The notes under the pieces: generated by a model
Told to the model about the DNA's origin: nothing
The model's database searches: none
What the model saw: only the letters and a program-made list of their open reading frames with translations
Program-made: the position numbers and the translations under genes
Shown: piece after piece, positions 33,073 to 47,623 of the stretch
Position numbering within the stretch: the stretch's first letter is position 1
How the letters are laid out: every line of letters begins with the position of its first letter
Source: Ceratobasidium sp. AG-K
Lineage: Eukaryota; Basidiomycota; Agaricomycetes; Cantharellales; Ceratobasidiaceae
Length of the DNA stretch: 64,000 bases
Direction: 5' to 3'
Assembly: GCA_037039685.1 (NCBI GenBank)
Contig: JAWNGF010000005.1
Span: 1,860,001 to 1,924,000, forward strand

Positions 33073-34740
33073 ATGCATCTATCTTACACCGTGTCCACCA
33101 CGTTGCTTCTGTTTTCTGGGTTCTCCTCAGCCCATACTATTAAGCCTTTCAAGGTTGATCTGAGCTCCCGTGTAGCTCACATGAAGGACTTGATCGGACG
33201 AACCCAGCTTCCGAGTTACTCGGTCTTAGGTGACGCAGGCGCTGGAATCAAGCTATCTTGGCTTCAAGATCGCCAAAAGGAGTGGCTCACGACTTTCGAC
33301 TGGAATGCGGAGCAAAAGGCGATGAACAAGTGAGTTAAATGTTGAGTTAATAGTACTATTTCAGCTAATAGAACCTCTCTAGGTTCAACCACTCAACCGT
33401 TGATATTGGAAACTTGACCGTTCATTTCATCCATCAACGCTCTGCCGACCCCAATGCTATTCCATTACTCCTCACTCATGGGTGGCCAGGGTCATTCTAT
33501 GAGTTCAACAAGGTGATCTTTCCTCTTAGTAGCCCGGGGGAACAGTCCAACGTGTCGTATGTAATAGTCAAATATCAGCGCATACACCCCGCTAATGTCA
33601 TGCAATAGGTTCCATGTCATCGTCCCCTCGCTGCCTGGATACGGATTCTCTTCCCCCGCACCGGTGGGATGGACCATCAACAACACGGCGGACGTCTTTG
33701 ATACGCTTTTGGTTGATGTTTTGGGGTACAAATCCTACGTTGCGGCTGGTGGTGATTTGGTACGTTCTTAGCTTAGCTAGTCAATAAAGCCATCCTCATC
33801 CTTTACATCAATAGGGAGCTGGCGTTACTTGGGCCCTGCATAACAACCATGCCAACAATACCAAAGCAGTGTAAGTTTGGCATTATCCTAAACACTTTTC
33901 GGAGGTACTCACACCGTGCCCACTGTTAGCCTTTACACTGGGCTTATCCCACAGTTGGCCCCGCAAATCAATCAGCTCCTGAACGACCCTCGCTTTGCCA
34001 ACCAGACAAAGGCTCTGAGTGACGAGGACAAGGAGCGGATTCTTGATAATGCCATCTTCCCTACGGTAGGCTCTGGATATCTGATTGAACAATCCACACG
34101 GGTGGGTCCCAACCTCTCATTCATAACCCCCGAAGTTGAGAACGAAGGAATTTGGTAGCCCGCAACAATTGGACTGGCTTTGTACGACAATCCTATTGGC
34201 CAGCTTGCCTGGATGGGCGAAAGGTTCCTCTACGGTAAGCTCCCTTGTTCGAGTGATATAAGCTATTGTTCATGATTGAGATTGTGCAATATAGGCGATC
34301 CACTAATTGGGACTTCCCCTTCGACGCTCAACAATAACACCATTCTGACATCCGTCTCGCTTTATCATCTGAGTCGCACATTCGAGACGTCGGTCAATAT
34401 CTACTACCAGAACCCTGCTGGGCCCGCTGGACCGGCAGCGACCGATGTCCCTATGGGATTCGCTGGCTATAGATACGAGATTCAGTACGTCGATCATAGG
34501 TATTTCTGGCTTTATTAGTATGCTAACTCATGCTACCCAGATACTATCCCGAGTTCTATATGAAGGAGATCGGTAACCTGGTTTACTATGCCGGTAAGTT
34601 ATTCACAGACCTATTTTATGGCCATAAATTAACGACCACCTTTAGACCACCCCAGGGGAGGTCACTTCTCGGCTCTCGATAATCCTCCCGCCTATGTGGA
34701 CGATCTTAGGACCATGATGGGTCGCTGGTATTCCGCGTAG
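33073..34740 (+). CDS. Epoxide hydrolase 3 (EHN plus alpha/beta hydrolase)
   Basis: Third tandem paralogue, closest in sequence to the second. Start MHLSYTVSTTLLLFSGFSSA (signal peptide or anchor). Seen: IKPFKVDLSSRVAHMKDLIG, THGWPGSFYEFNKV, PGYGFSSPAPVGW, the nucleophile region AGGDL split by an intron from GAGVTWAL, DPRFANQTKAL, GQLAWMGERF, GDPLIGTSPSTLNN, and the His motif GGHFSALDNPPAY; end GRWYSA, stop 34738-34740. The Trp after the nucleophile Asp in the other copies is Leu here, which may change substrate fit. The sequence between QNPA and TDVPMGF contains a Gly/Pro/Ala insert not present in copies 1 and 2. Otherwise intact. Confidence 0.88.
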
Positions 34741-35689
34741 AGCGTACGATTCTCTAGCTATGAATAAGAATGTATATTGATATCGCAATTTATAATAATC
34801 GAACGTTTGAGAGTGATTGAGTGCTCGATGGGCACAATTTATACACGTGCGTGGCTATATGGGCCGCCCGGCAAATTTCCGAATCGGTTTCACCTTAGCC
34901 CAGACTTTCAACCGAGAATGGGGAAAACGACATTCTCATCTTGAATGACGGAAGCATGCCAATAAGTGACTCTACGCGGTCCATCCGACCGGTTCCGAAA
35001 CCCTAACACAACAAACCCCGCGTTGGATTGCCGAAACCCTGTGATTGTCCGGGCCCGCATTTCTGCTTCAGCGCCTTCTGATATGCAATCGGGGGCAAAG
35101 AGACGGATAATGTCAAACAGCCGCGACGTTTTTTCTGACTTTTACCTCACAGGGCAAGGCACAGTTCACCATCGCGACCATACACCAGTGGGATTAGAAA
35201 CAACTTCACCAGTGCGAAAACAACAAGTCGGGCAAATACCGGAAAGTGGAAGCCGGTTGGGAACAGTTGGGAACAGTTGGACAAGGGCTGGTGGGGAGAA
35301 CGTGCCCTTCCCCACCAATGTTATGAGTGTGCACTTCGATCGAGAAGTATTGCCGCACTCAACCCACAAACCGAGCCCGATTTGGTATTTGATTACCTAA
35401 TGAGGGTTGATCCCTCCCCGATTGGGAAAAGGCGCGAGTTAAACTGGACTTCGACGGTCAGGTCTGCGGGCGTTGGTGCCGGGTGCGTTCGTATCTTGAC
35501 TAAAATCTTAGTGTTGTCTGTCAAACGAGTGGGCCTTGAAAGAATGATGAGCCCAAGATGAAGCTGATGTGATTATCGTGATGTCACTACGCGGTACCTG
35601 CCGCAGATTCGTGGGAGCTATAAAGGCTCGACGGCAGCACCATCCCAGCTCACTCCACCCTCACTCATTCTCTCCCGTCTTACGATACC
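34741..35689. promoter_or_regulatory. Intergenic; TATA box of phosphoglucomutase
   Basis: About 950 bp without a supportable gene. TATAAAG at 35619-35625, 65 nt before the ATG. A short tandem (GTTGGGAACA, about 2.5 copies) lies near 35259-35280. Confidence 0.5.
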
Positions 35690-37686
<1,997 letters not shown>

Positions 37687-38081
37687 ACAAAATTCAATTA
37701 CGAGGATAATCCATGACTTCTTGTAAATTCGTTACAAAATAAATTTTGATTACCTAAGCTATTGCCTGTCATCGTATTTGGATCGAGAAGCTAGCCTGTA
37801 TGCGTCAGTTCCTAACAACCCAAGCGTGGATTTCGGCGACCACGTACATCAAACATTCGATCCGCAGTGATGCACAGCTTAACCCATGCGTGCTGGCGTG
37901 TATATAGTCTCACTCGGTCAGGTATGGGGAAAAAGCTGCTTTTATTTGGATCGAAATAGCCTGATGCGTCAGTTCCTAACAACCCAAATTTCGGCGACCA
38001 CGTACATCCATTCGCGCAATCTCTCCTTCATATAGTCTCACATGTGGGTGGCTCAATTATATACGCTCCTCGGATCACCTT
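37687..38081. repeat. Intergenic region with imperfect direct duplication
   Basis: Two imperfect copies of the same 65-75 bp stretch: 37776-37850 and 37944-38008. They share ATGCGTCAGTTCCTAACAAC and TTTCGGCGACCACGTACATC. A further ATATAGTCTCAC follows each copy (near 37904 and 38032). The duplicated block lies upstream of the membrane-protein gene and may be regulatory. Confidence 0.65.
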
Positions 38082-38696
38082 ATGCTGACTCCCAGTACAG
38101 ATAGTTATCACACAATGAAGGCTATGGCGCCAAACCTACCAGGTCGAAAGATAGTCCTCTTCCTGATTCGCGCGGTGCGATTCGTAATGACCTTCTACCT
38201 CGTCGGAGCGAGCATCACAACGCTCGTCCTTTCAAGTCTGATGGTGAACGTTGGCGGCATCATCACAAGCATATACCTCATCCCAGCCTCGCTTGTCCTC
38301 GCCGCCCTCGAACTCGGCTATCTTCGTTCGCGCGCCTCGCTCCTCCGGTTCGAGATGCACCCAGTTCGAGTCATTGCTCTCCAATTTCTCAGCGCCATGA
38401 TGGCAGGTGCGGGCTGGCCCGACCTCATCACGTTCATCCTCGGATGCGTCGTGTTTGGTGTCACCATTGGGTTGATGAACCTCATCGGGATTTATTATCT
38501 GTGTTGGGGGACTGTCGGACATGAGGAGGGGAGCGACGCTTGGGACTTGGATTGCGAAAAGTCGCCGGGGACTCTTTTTCTGATGCCTGGCGAGGAAGAT
38601 GCCTTACTCGCTGGATCCGCAGACCCCGACTCGGCTAGGATTAGCTCGAGCGAGGATTCCAAGTGCAGCGGACCTGAGGTCTTGAGCGTTGATTAG
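38082..38696 (+). CDS. Small multi-span membrane protein, function unknown
   Basis: A single open frame of 204 codons; ATG at 38082, or 38115 (MKAMAPNLPGRK), which sits better before the first membrane helix. Four hydrophobic stretches: FLIRAVRFVMTFYLVGAS, SLMVNVGGIITSIYLIPASL, VIALQFLSAMMAGAGW and LGCVVFGVTIGLMNLIGIYY. A hydrophilic, acidic, Ser-rich C-terminal tail of about 50 residues follows (DALLAGSADPDSARISSSED). The overall form resembles small Golgi/COPI-associated four-span proteins, but I cannot assign it to a family with confidence. No intron is needed. Codon use is normal for the window. Confidence 0.65.
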   Translation: MLTPSTDSYHTMKAMAPNLPGRKIVLFLIRAVRFVMTFYLVGASITTLVLSSLMVNVGGIITSIYLIPASLVLAALELGYLRSRASLLRFEMHPVRVIALQFLSAMMAGAGWPDLITFILGCVVFGVTIGLMNLIGIYYLCWGTVGHEEGSDAWDLDCEKSPGTLFLMPGEEDALLAGSADPDSARISSSEDSKCSGPEVLSVD

Positions 38697-41407
38697 AGCT
38701 TAGATGTGACTAAATCACTCAATATCCATGGTCGGGTTTTGGAGATACTTTGGATGTATTCTGAGTTTATGATAAAGGACAACATTCTGGTCATCTTTTA
38801 GGGGTTGACACTTTAGGAAGTTATTGTGTGTCCAAGCTTCCAAGTGTTTAATGTTAGTACCAGGCCATCGTTGCTTGGCAAGAATAATTCGGTAACCACA
38901 AGGCCCGGGGTCCATGCGTGTTATCCGTCTCCGAGCTAGCCCAGTGTGAATACAGTGAGTGCCGCGCTCGCTGTCCATTAGCCTCGGCGTTCCCGGTTAC
39001 TGTAAGCCAGCCGGGGAGTAAGGTGCCCGGCCTCAATGGTAGCCATGAAGGCTTGAGTTGTGAGAAAGCGGAGAGAAAATTGATGTTGCGTCACTGACTG
39101 CACGAGGTTGTGTTAGCCGGTGCCGCGAGTAGCTCTCGTTGACTTGAAATAGCTCCTGGCTGTTATGCACGTCGAACCACATATAATCTATAATAGTCGC
39201 CCAGAACCGAGTACAAAGAGCTCGTATAACAGCCTTGGAGATTACTAAGGGTCACGAACTTGAAATCCAAAGCCGCTGGACCAAGTTCGCTGTGAGCCGC
39301 GTCGTGACATACACACCATCAGTATCTATATGTTCAAAGTGTTCTATTCCTTAGTGCACTATCACAAATATCTAACAAGAAACAAGAAGACTTTTGAGAG
39401 CACGGCAAATGCACAAGGACCACATGCGGTCACATGACATGTCAGCAACATCTGGAGATGACGTCTCCACTCGTTTCGCCAGGGCGGTTTATGGTCCTAG
39501 GGTCTTATGGCAAGGATTTTGGGTGTCATATATCCGACTAGCATGGAAATGGCCCCGTCGGGCCGCTCATCTTGCTACTGAGGGGGAGGTACTACCCTGT
39601 AATGTTACGTTATAGCACTGCTCTGTGTGTGAGCATGCGATGAAAACGACATCTCGGTGATTTCTCCACCGGTACAACCGCAGTAACAGCCAAGAGGTTG
39701 ACCTAAATTCAGTTTCTCCGAGACACTCAAGGAAGCTCTTACTGGAGACCACGACCGATAGATCCAAGTCTAAGTACCAGTTCAACCACAACACGTGTTT
39801 AGGAAGAACGGTGAGAGAGAACAAGACATGAGATCTCAATACAAGTGTGATAGGTCCCACACACATGCGCAGCCCTTAGGAGCTCAAGGGCCGCATAACA
39901 ACTTGTCACCGGAAACTGTGGTCATGCATTTCAGTGCTACTAGCTGTCATCGGCCCGTCCCGAGCTCATGTGGTTGTATGCACCCAATAATACAAGGCTC
40001 TTTCATGCGAATCAGAACCCGCGTGTACAAGGAGACACCCGGTATAAATAATAACTCACTTGAGCCTTACTGTTGACAATCACTAGCCCACATGCTTTCT
40101 AGGATTAGAGGTAGATTTACTACTGTAACTAATTCCCGGAATTTACTGGCCATTGTTTCAAGGGGGTATAGTTGCCCCTCGATCAATGAAATATCTATTT
40201 CATGAGTGCCCCTGGTGTTCCTCATGTTGCCTCATATTGAATTAGTGGAAGCGGGGGAAACAAGGCAGATACCCAAGGGATTTCTATAGCAACCTACAAT
40301 ATGCAAGAACTGGGAAACTTACGACCCATTCGGTCACATGGAGTGCGCAGACGAGGTTTCTGAGCGCGATATTACGAGCCCCATCGCTGGGTTACAGTAT
40401 TACTGTGCCCCACGGGCAAATTGGGTCCAATAAAGTTGCTCGATGAGCCGACCAGGGGCTGCGCACGGTCACATGCCGTCAAATCGGCGCTTGAGGAACG
40501 GCGTTGCTTCTCGCAATTGCGCTTCCTCTTATCGAGAAAGTCGGTCTACGCTGTCCTCCAATATGGAAGGGCCGCCTGCGGTGTCAGAAAAGCGAGGCTC
40601 CAATTCAAATTGAATTCAGCCATCGGAGAGACCTTGCAGTAGCAAGGTAACTGGCAGGTAGTGTTCGGGGGGTCTCTCCAACTGGAACCGGATGCGGTTT
40701 CGATACCTCAGATGCCGTGCCAGTCGGTGAGCCGGTGGTAGGAAATGCAAGCGTGCTGGACAAGGATACACTGACCAAGTATAAAATCAGCGGCCGCCGA
40801 GCGAGAGAGGCAAACCAGAAGTCCAGGCAGAGGTCAGCAGGTAGTTTATACTAGTGGGGGTGATTAACATGCTGGACTACTAGGTGGCAAAGGATGAAAC
40901 ACCTCGCTCGAACGTTTTATCACTCAGAAAGCTCGACCGGGGTGCGCCAGATATGAGCCTCCGTCAATAAAAATGGGGAGACCCCCCCGAGAACAGGATT
41001 GGGCGAACTTGAAGTTTCTGTGTTAGCAGTCGAAAACTTTTCGTACCACCATGATTTATAACTAATTGTCATGACGATGGCACCAAAAGACGGAGGATGT
41101 ATAGTTCCTGCTGAGAGAGAGGATACGGCAACACAGCAAATCTCTAGGAGTTCAAAGCACAAGAGGATGGTTCGTCGTAGTCATCGATGTCACATCAAAC
41201 CATTAATCCCCCAATACCTCGGTCTGCTTAGTCACCACGCCCCATCTCGAGAGTTAATTTTTTCAATGATCGTTAGCTTGCCGCGAAGGCTTTATACATT
41301 TTCAGACAAGATTCTTCATAAAGCCCAACATAAAACCAACAAATTCTTGTGGCTCCAACCCTCTCCGCAATCGAGGGCAGGGTGCATTAATCCATCTTCA
41401 TTTGCGC
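38697..41407. other. 2.7 kb region with no recognisable gene
   Basis: Short open frames on both strands carry no signal peptide, domain or splice-linked continuation. I looked for tRNA B-box sequence, LTR-like ends and coding remnants and saw none that stand up. It may hold degraded transposon sequence. Confidence 0.45.
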
Positions 41408-43285
41408 TCACGTCTTGATGCGATCATTATCTTGAAGGCAGCGGAATGTGGGGGTTTTCTCCCACTCGAATGGTACGGCACGGGCGGCCTGGAAAACCAG
41501 AGTTATTTGAACGAGACTATTCGGCTGTGCGTCCCGCACTTACCGTATTCAGCGTAAGACGATTCCAAAGTCCTGCTGCAATGCGTTGGTGAGTTGCCGT
41601 ACTCGGGTGGAAGCAGTCCAAGCTGCTAAGAGCTAAGGTGGGAGAAAGTCAATGTCTAAATATATGTACATGTTTCAGGCACTCACATTCAACCGGGTAC
41701 TTGTCAAGCGGAACCACAGGAGGCTGCCAGAGTACCGCACTACGCGCATTCAATCATCAGTCAGCAAAGCTTTGGTCAACAATGGAACTCACAAGTCGGA
41801 ATAGTTCTTGGCCTTATAATCGGCCACAATCTTCTGTAGTGCCGTATCTTCAACGATTTGAATAAGTATAGTCGAGCCACTACAGGTCAAAGGACGTACT
41901 GTATTGGCCCATAAGTTTGTCCATGCGGCTGCGCGTGAATTCACCAACCTCTCCACCGAACAGCGCACATGTGCACTCGAGGTTATAGTGGGTAACGTTG
42001 GGAATCAATTGTTGGCTGGTGAAAACAATCAAAGGGGCGTTCAACGCGAGTAAATCAGGCGAAAACATACCAGTAGGGCTGGTTGAGAGTTAGCTAGAGT
42101 GAAAGAATCAGTATACCGTAATGTGGTTGAACGAGATTTGTGGTTACGTACGTTGTAAATATGCGAGACTTGAAACACGCCAAACAAATTAACCAGGGTG
42201 TTGGCTTTGTAAAGGAGTCCGTTACTGATACTGGGTGTCACGCGGGTTTGGGAGTACTTACGAATGTTTTTCCGAATGTACTCTAGAGTCTCACGAATGT
42301 TTCCTTCGAAGTCGCTCTGGGTTCCGGGGCCGAACGGCGCATCGGCTGAGCGTGTGGTGAGCATGCGGTCTCAGAGTATATTGCCAATCAGCTTACCAGC
42401 TAAACAGAGCTGACACAAATCGTTGGATCCGATTTGGAAGCTTAGGTACTTGAAACGATTGGCAGCAATGCCTGCGGCTTTGACTTGTGGGACCAAGTAG
42501 TCTGTTAGGTAAGACCGGCATCAGTAAGAGTAAAACAGTTCGAGGAGAACGGTTACCTTTGACTTCATGAAGCAGGTTTGAAGCAAGAGCACCGCTCTGA
42601 GCAGCATTCAACTGATCTACCGGCTGATTCCAGCCAACCTAAGAAAAATCAAGACGTAATTAGGGCGCGGATATGAATGCAACTGTAGATGACGAACCGG
42701 ACCAATCGGACAGAGTGGACCAAAGCAGAGCTCAATTCCTGGATTGACACCCTTGGAGCCTCCGACCAAGGTTTTATTGTAGTGCTTCAGCAGCTGTGAC
42801 ATAGGATAAATATGAGGACCGAATCAACCGATATAGAGCGAGAGACCTCACATTTGGTAGTGTGATTGCACCGGGATCTCCGCCACCAGCGTACGATAGT
42901 CCACGAAACTCAACAAAGTTCAGCAGGAGATTCTCCCGATTGATCCCTATAGCATATTGGTTATTAGAGCTGCTTGTCCTGTGGTTCCACTGTAACCAAC
43001 CTTGAGCAAATGCTCCGGCTGTAATTGAATCCCCAACGGCCATTGCGACCGAAAAGTCATCAGGACGACTGGAGAAGGGCTCGTAACTAATTTACAATGA
43101 CAGCTTGCAGAGACTTACAGATCATGTACACTCTTGGGAGGAGACGACCTGGGTGTGATTGGTGGACACTGTGAGATATCAGTCACGTAGGTTCCGCTGT
43201 CTAGTTGACGCTTTTCGACATCCAGCGGGCTCGCGAGTACGAGGTTGAATCCCGCGAACAGCAGAGCAGGGGCAGTGAACCACAT
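41408..43285 (-). CDS. Secreted SGNH/GDSL hydrolase, phospholipase-B-like
   Basis: Starts at 43285 (MWFTAPALLFAGFNLVLAS, signal peptide) and has a dibasic site (VEKR) after it. SGNH blocks in order: block I AMAVGDSITAG (nucleophile Ser); GGDPGAITLPN; a Gly-containing block near AAQSGALASNLLHE; block III QIGSNDLCQLC (Asn oxyanion); and block V DCFHPSTATHQRIAAGLW (Asp-His pair). The end is PFEWEKTPTFRCLQDNDRIK (stop 41408-41410). About nine exons with short introns, for example 41504-41557. The arrangement fits the SGNH_PLB group (phospholipase B1-like), acting on membrane or host lipids outside the cell; the exact substrate is inference. All catalytic residues are present. Confidence 0.85.
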
Positions 43286-44408
43286 AGTCTCGGGACAAAA
43301 AGCAAGATTCAAGGGATTGCTTTCCCCTGATATGCCACATCCCGGCCTCGAGAGTTTAAATATCCGGACAGAGGCCCAGTAAACTTCAATGCTCAGCCTG
43401 AAGGGGTCAGGTGTCGGAGGAATAAAATGAGAACGCCCTGTACGTGGAGGTCATGGTGTGTTCAAAGGGCGAAAGAACAAGGCTCGAGATATGCGAAACC
43501 TCCAAACACAGCTCGGGCGGGAGTTCGGACAGGACACATGATCGTAGGTTAGCATGGAACCAGCCCCCTAGAAGTTGCACCCAAGCACTCCGGGAACGGC
43601 ACACACGTACCCGAGAGGCCCATGGTCACCGACTGTGCTTCTTTTTGCCCATAAAGCTCTCACGAGACTTGATTAATGAAGGCTCAGATGGTGACTTTTG
43701 GTCGCCATCAAGCATGTGAATTTGTGAAATCCTCAGCCCTCACATGTGACTCACGTGACTCCCGAGTAAGTGCTTCAGAAGCTGCTTTAAGTTCAAAGTA
43801 CGGGCCGTGACGGCCAGGTAATATAAAGCCGTTGTGGACGATCTATACCTTAGCCGTGATACCATATACTCTTTCGGGGTGATAATAAGTCCAATGACTC
43901 CAGTCCCACGAGCGCTGTATTATGGGCCATCAACATCCCAAGGACGTGTCTAGATACATCTCTTCCCTATCCGCCAAGGTTTGATATTGTCTGATATCAT
44001 TAATTTAAGCTCCCAAAGGAGGTCTAGAATCAATTATTACTATGTCATAAGATAGCAATGTATCTCCTTTGAGATCCTATGCATTATTTATTCGACCAGG
44101 CCAATGGCGAGTCCTACCCTCATCTCGTGCAATGAACCGAAGAGGTACAATCGTATCGAGCGCCCGCAGATCGATCGCGTTGTAACTCATAGATATATCA
44201 ATGTAACATTAATTGTATCCACCGAACGTGTCAATGAGTTAACCTTGAAAGAGAGCTGTAGGGTAATGCTTGCTTAAGCGGAGTCTCACTCAAGGACTGT
44301 TAATATTGCTGGATTGTATAAAAAGTATGCTAGTAGTTGTGTTACTACCAATATAAGAAATATGCTGTATGCAACTCCCAACCAAGTCTCGGTACCCCAC
44401 TTGGGCGT
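43286..44408. promoter_or_regulatory. Intergenic region with E-box-like sites
   Basis: Upstream of the lipase and downstream of the transcription factor gene. CACATGTGACTCACGTGACT at about 43741-43760 contains a CACGTG core and a CACATGTG palindrome. No gene seen. Confidence 0.35.
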
Positions 44409-47400
44409 CTACTCGCCGAACAGCGGGGGGTCCCACATCCCGTCGTTTACCCCTTCCCCACCCATCGAGTACGAAGAAGTCGAGCTTCCAGACGGTGTTC
44501 CCGAAAAGGGTAGCGCACCGTAAGAGTGCGCATCAAATCCAGTTTGGCTTCCCCCTATCGGTCCAGCGCCACCCCTCATCCCCAGATTGGTCGTCCCTGT
44601 GGCCCCAGGTGCTAGTCCCTGTGGTCCGTGTCCTGACGGTGCGGCCCTCGTGCCCGAGGAGCCAGCTTGCATACTTAGCCCGGGTGGACCGGTTTGCAAG
44701 CCCAGGCCCTGCATGCGCTCGTTGGCTGCGCCATCAACAGCCATAGGTTCCCAAACATGTATAAACTGGTAAAGCGATTGTGAAATATCCATCGCTGAAT
44801 GATCATTCTCGTTCGTTGGCGGAACTGTTATGGTCGAGGCGAATGGCGACATAGTACTGAGATACCAGATATTGATCAGCACAAAATCAAAACGCCAAAT
44901 GTGAAAGACCGTAGCCAATCAAGATACAGGAAGAGGCCAGTGTGTAACACGAACCACTCCGGAGACACGTCGAAGAGACACCCTAACGATAAACTGAAAC
45001 TCACATATTCACGCCTGATTCTCTCAATTTTCTTCGAGGTCGGTAGCCAACCGCGCTGCCCACGGCCAAGTCTCTGCTGCCCCTCTCAGCGCACGCATAC
45101 AGGCAGTGGCTCCTGAGAGAGCGTTCGAACGCTTCTTAGTCGCCGAAATTGGTACAAATGCAGCCTCGCGTAAAAGGGCCAGGCCGCACTGCTGTACCAC
45201 CTGTATTGATTGATCCGAGTAAGTGTAAGTCAGCTCAAGCTCCTGGGCAGTGGTTGGATAGAACACTTACGTGTAACATGCTCCTTGGGAAGAATGCTAT
45301 ACCATGTTGGGTCTCGTACATTTGAAGCAACTGCACTATTTTGTGCGTCGCCCTGTCGGACATCTTGATGCTCAAGTCATGAATTGGCGTTTGCCCGAAT
45401 CCGCCTTCACCCGCCCCGTCTGCCCCCAGCGCTCCGTCCCCGGTTGCTCCTGCGCCGGCTCCATCGGCCATTGCTCGTCCGTACAATGGCTGGTGCAGGC
45501 AAATGATCAAGTACCAATAGCAGATGTGAAGCACGATCATGTGAGGAAGCGGAGAAGTAGAGCGAGCCCAAACAAGCAATTCACGTGGGAGGTTGTTGAA
45601 CCAAGTATCCAGTTGAAGGCTAAGTAACAAGCGACCCCGTTGAATGAAGGGAAACATGTCAGAGAGCATGCAAATCAAGTTAGCGTTGGAGCGTGGTAGC
45701 ACAAGGTTGATGGCGAGTCGGTACAAGGTAAGAGATACGTTGTTTGCGATCAAGGTCATGGAAGTTTGATGTGAGATCGAGTTAGAGTTGACGAAGGCCC
45801 AAGAAATGCAGCAGTAGGGTACGTTAAAACACGTCGGAAGAACATCGTTGAATCAAGGCCAGGCGGTTAAGGGTTATAACCCAAGAAGTATCGTGAATAT
45901 GGGGAGGAAGCAGATGAAGGCCACATTGTCAGCATTCAACTTCTGTTTGGATAAAAAACAAACAATGAATTACTGGGTATTGATCACCACTCGCTCGCTA
46001 GTCGCTTCTTGATCGCGATTGTGCCTTTGCTAAAAGTCAGCGACCATCCTATTTGAGCGCAAGTATGCTTACAGATAGTCGATAATCTTGGTGGATATCA
46101 CCATGAGCTTGCAGGTTTCGAAGAATACCTTCGTTGTCAATCGAGGCGGAAAGCCACTATCGCCTTCTGACCACGGTAAACTGTCTGATTCAGTGTCAAT
46201 CGAGGGCAAACCCACACCATGGTGGGGTACTGGCATGTCATACTCTTGCCTACACTCGAGCGACTGTGGAAGCGGGTTTATGAATAAGCCCAAACACGGG
46301 AATGAGGAGTCCATACCATGATCTTATCTGTTGAGAGAAGCGGTCCTACATTAGCAAGCTACGTTACACATAACATACGCCTTACCTTGAGCAAAGGCAG
46401 ACCAGAAGTGCCAGTCACAATCGATTGATTCGGAGAACGCGGTCGCACCCTTGTTATACCTTGATTCTCTGTCCAAATCGACAATTACTACAGAGAACTG
46501 TCAGTCGCCGTGGGAGTAGGAACGAAGGACGTACGCGACCGAGCGGCACAGAAACCCATGCCTGACCAATATTAGCTTTTCATCTGCTATAGATGACGGA
46601 GCGAAGTAACTAACCCATGTACATAAAACCGGCCTCGCGCTCTCCTATCCCCGAGCGGTACTCGCCCAGCAAGGTGAGCGCTCGTACCAAGCTCATGCTA
46701 GGCCGCTCAAACTCTGAGTCCAGCCATTGTCTTGCGTGTTGGGCAAACTGTGCACGAGTAGATAACGACCGGAGGTCGGCGTTATCAGAGTAGGCCGACG
46801 CAAAAGCAAGTATAGAGCAATGGAGAAAGGGTGTGTAGTACTGAAGACGAGGATGGCCTCCAGCGGACGGTTCCGAGGTGAGACAGAACAGCATGTCATG
46901 AAGAAACGATTCGGGGATTATGCAGTGGAGCCAACTTGCGCCGTACTTGAAGAAGCGACACAAAATCATATCGTGTTCGAAGCGGGATAGTTGCGGAATT
47001 GAAGGTAGATACCGGTCCCAGTGACAGACGAGACTCAGATGGTTGTCCTTGGGCTGTTCGTTTGCGGGGACATCATTATCGATCTCAAAGATATATCGGT
47101 ACATTACTGTCGCTGTATGTGTAACAGCAGGAAGTGTTGGTTCTTGAGTCTCAAAAGGAAGCTGTATTTGATAAGCTAAAGCATCAAAGGGTGAGTATAA
47201 GAAACTTACTATAGACGTGCCGTCGAGTGGGCTTGGCGAAACGCTAGTGGACTCAGTCAGAGGTATACCATGTCGTGCCCTGAGCTGAGCTAGCTCAGCC
47301 TCGAGCGTTTGTATCTTGGCATGCAAGCTCTCAACCAGCTGCTTTGTTGCTGGTCGTCGTGCATCGTTTTCCGTACTCCAGGTGCACTGTTTTCCGTGTT

Positions 47401-47623
47401 AACCTTCAGTCACCACCACCACAAAGATCCCACCTCGCGATCCTATTAAATAGTCAGTAACGATTTATTGAGTCGAAACGAACGCAAAACTTACATAGAA
47501 TGTACAGGTCCCACATGTAGGTTGACCTCCATCACACTTGCATCGCCGTCGGCGACACTCGTTGCACGCGCGTGAGACATACTGGCCTCTCTTCTTTGCG
47601 GATGAGCCACTTCTAGCGCTCAT
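44409..47623 (-). CDS. Zn2Cys6 fungal transcription factor (Fungal_trans)
   Basis: Start at 47623 (MSARSGSSAKKRGQYVSR). The binuclear zinc cluster reads ACNECRRRRCKCDGGQPTCG then TCTFY-DRE-CTWSTEND, with spacing C-x2-C-x6-C-x6-C-x2-C-x6-C. The DRE part comes from a 9-nt microexon (47434-47442). A coiled-coil linker follows (LVESLHAKIQTLEAELAQLR). The Fungal_trans middle domain includes YLPSIPQLSRFEHDMILCRF, SILAFASAYSDN, REAGFMYMG, DWHFWSAF and GREYDMPVPHHGVGLPS (parts inferred across introns), then LDTWFNNLPRELL and LHICYWYLIICLHQPLY. The C-terminal exon (44409-44918) is Gly/Pro/Ser-rich and low complexity, as in activation regions. Target genes are unknown; nuclear DNA binding is family knowledge. 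The length and domain order are normal. Confidence 0.85.
47434..47442 (-). other. 9-nt microexon of the zinc-cluster gene
   Basis: GATCGCGAG between an acceptor (TTTAATAG) and a donor (GTGGGATC). It encodes Asp-Arg-Glu and supplies the six-residue spacing before the last cluster Cys. Confidence 0.65.

Noticed and set aside
38697..41407. Possible hidden gene or tRNA in the long empty stretch
   Set aside because: No splice-linked frames, no B-box-like GGTTCGAATC sequence with a matching acceptor stem, no terminal repeats.
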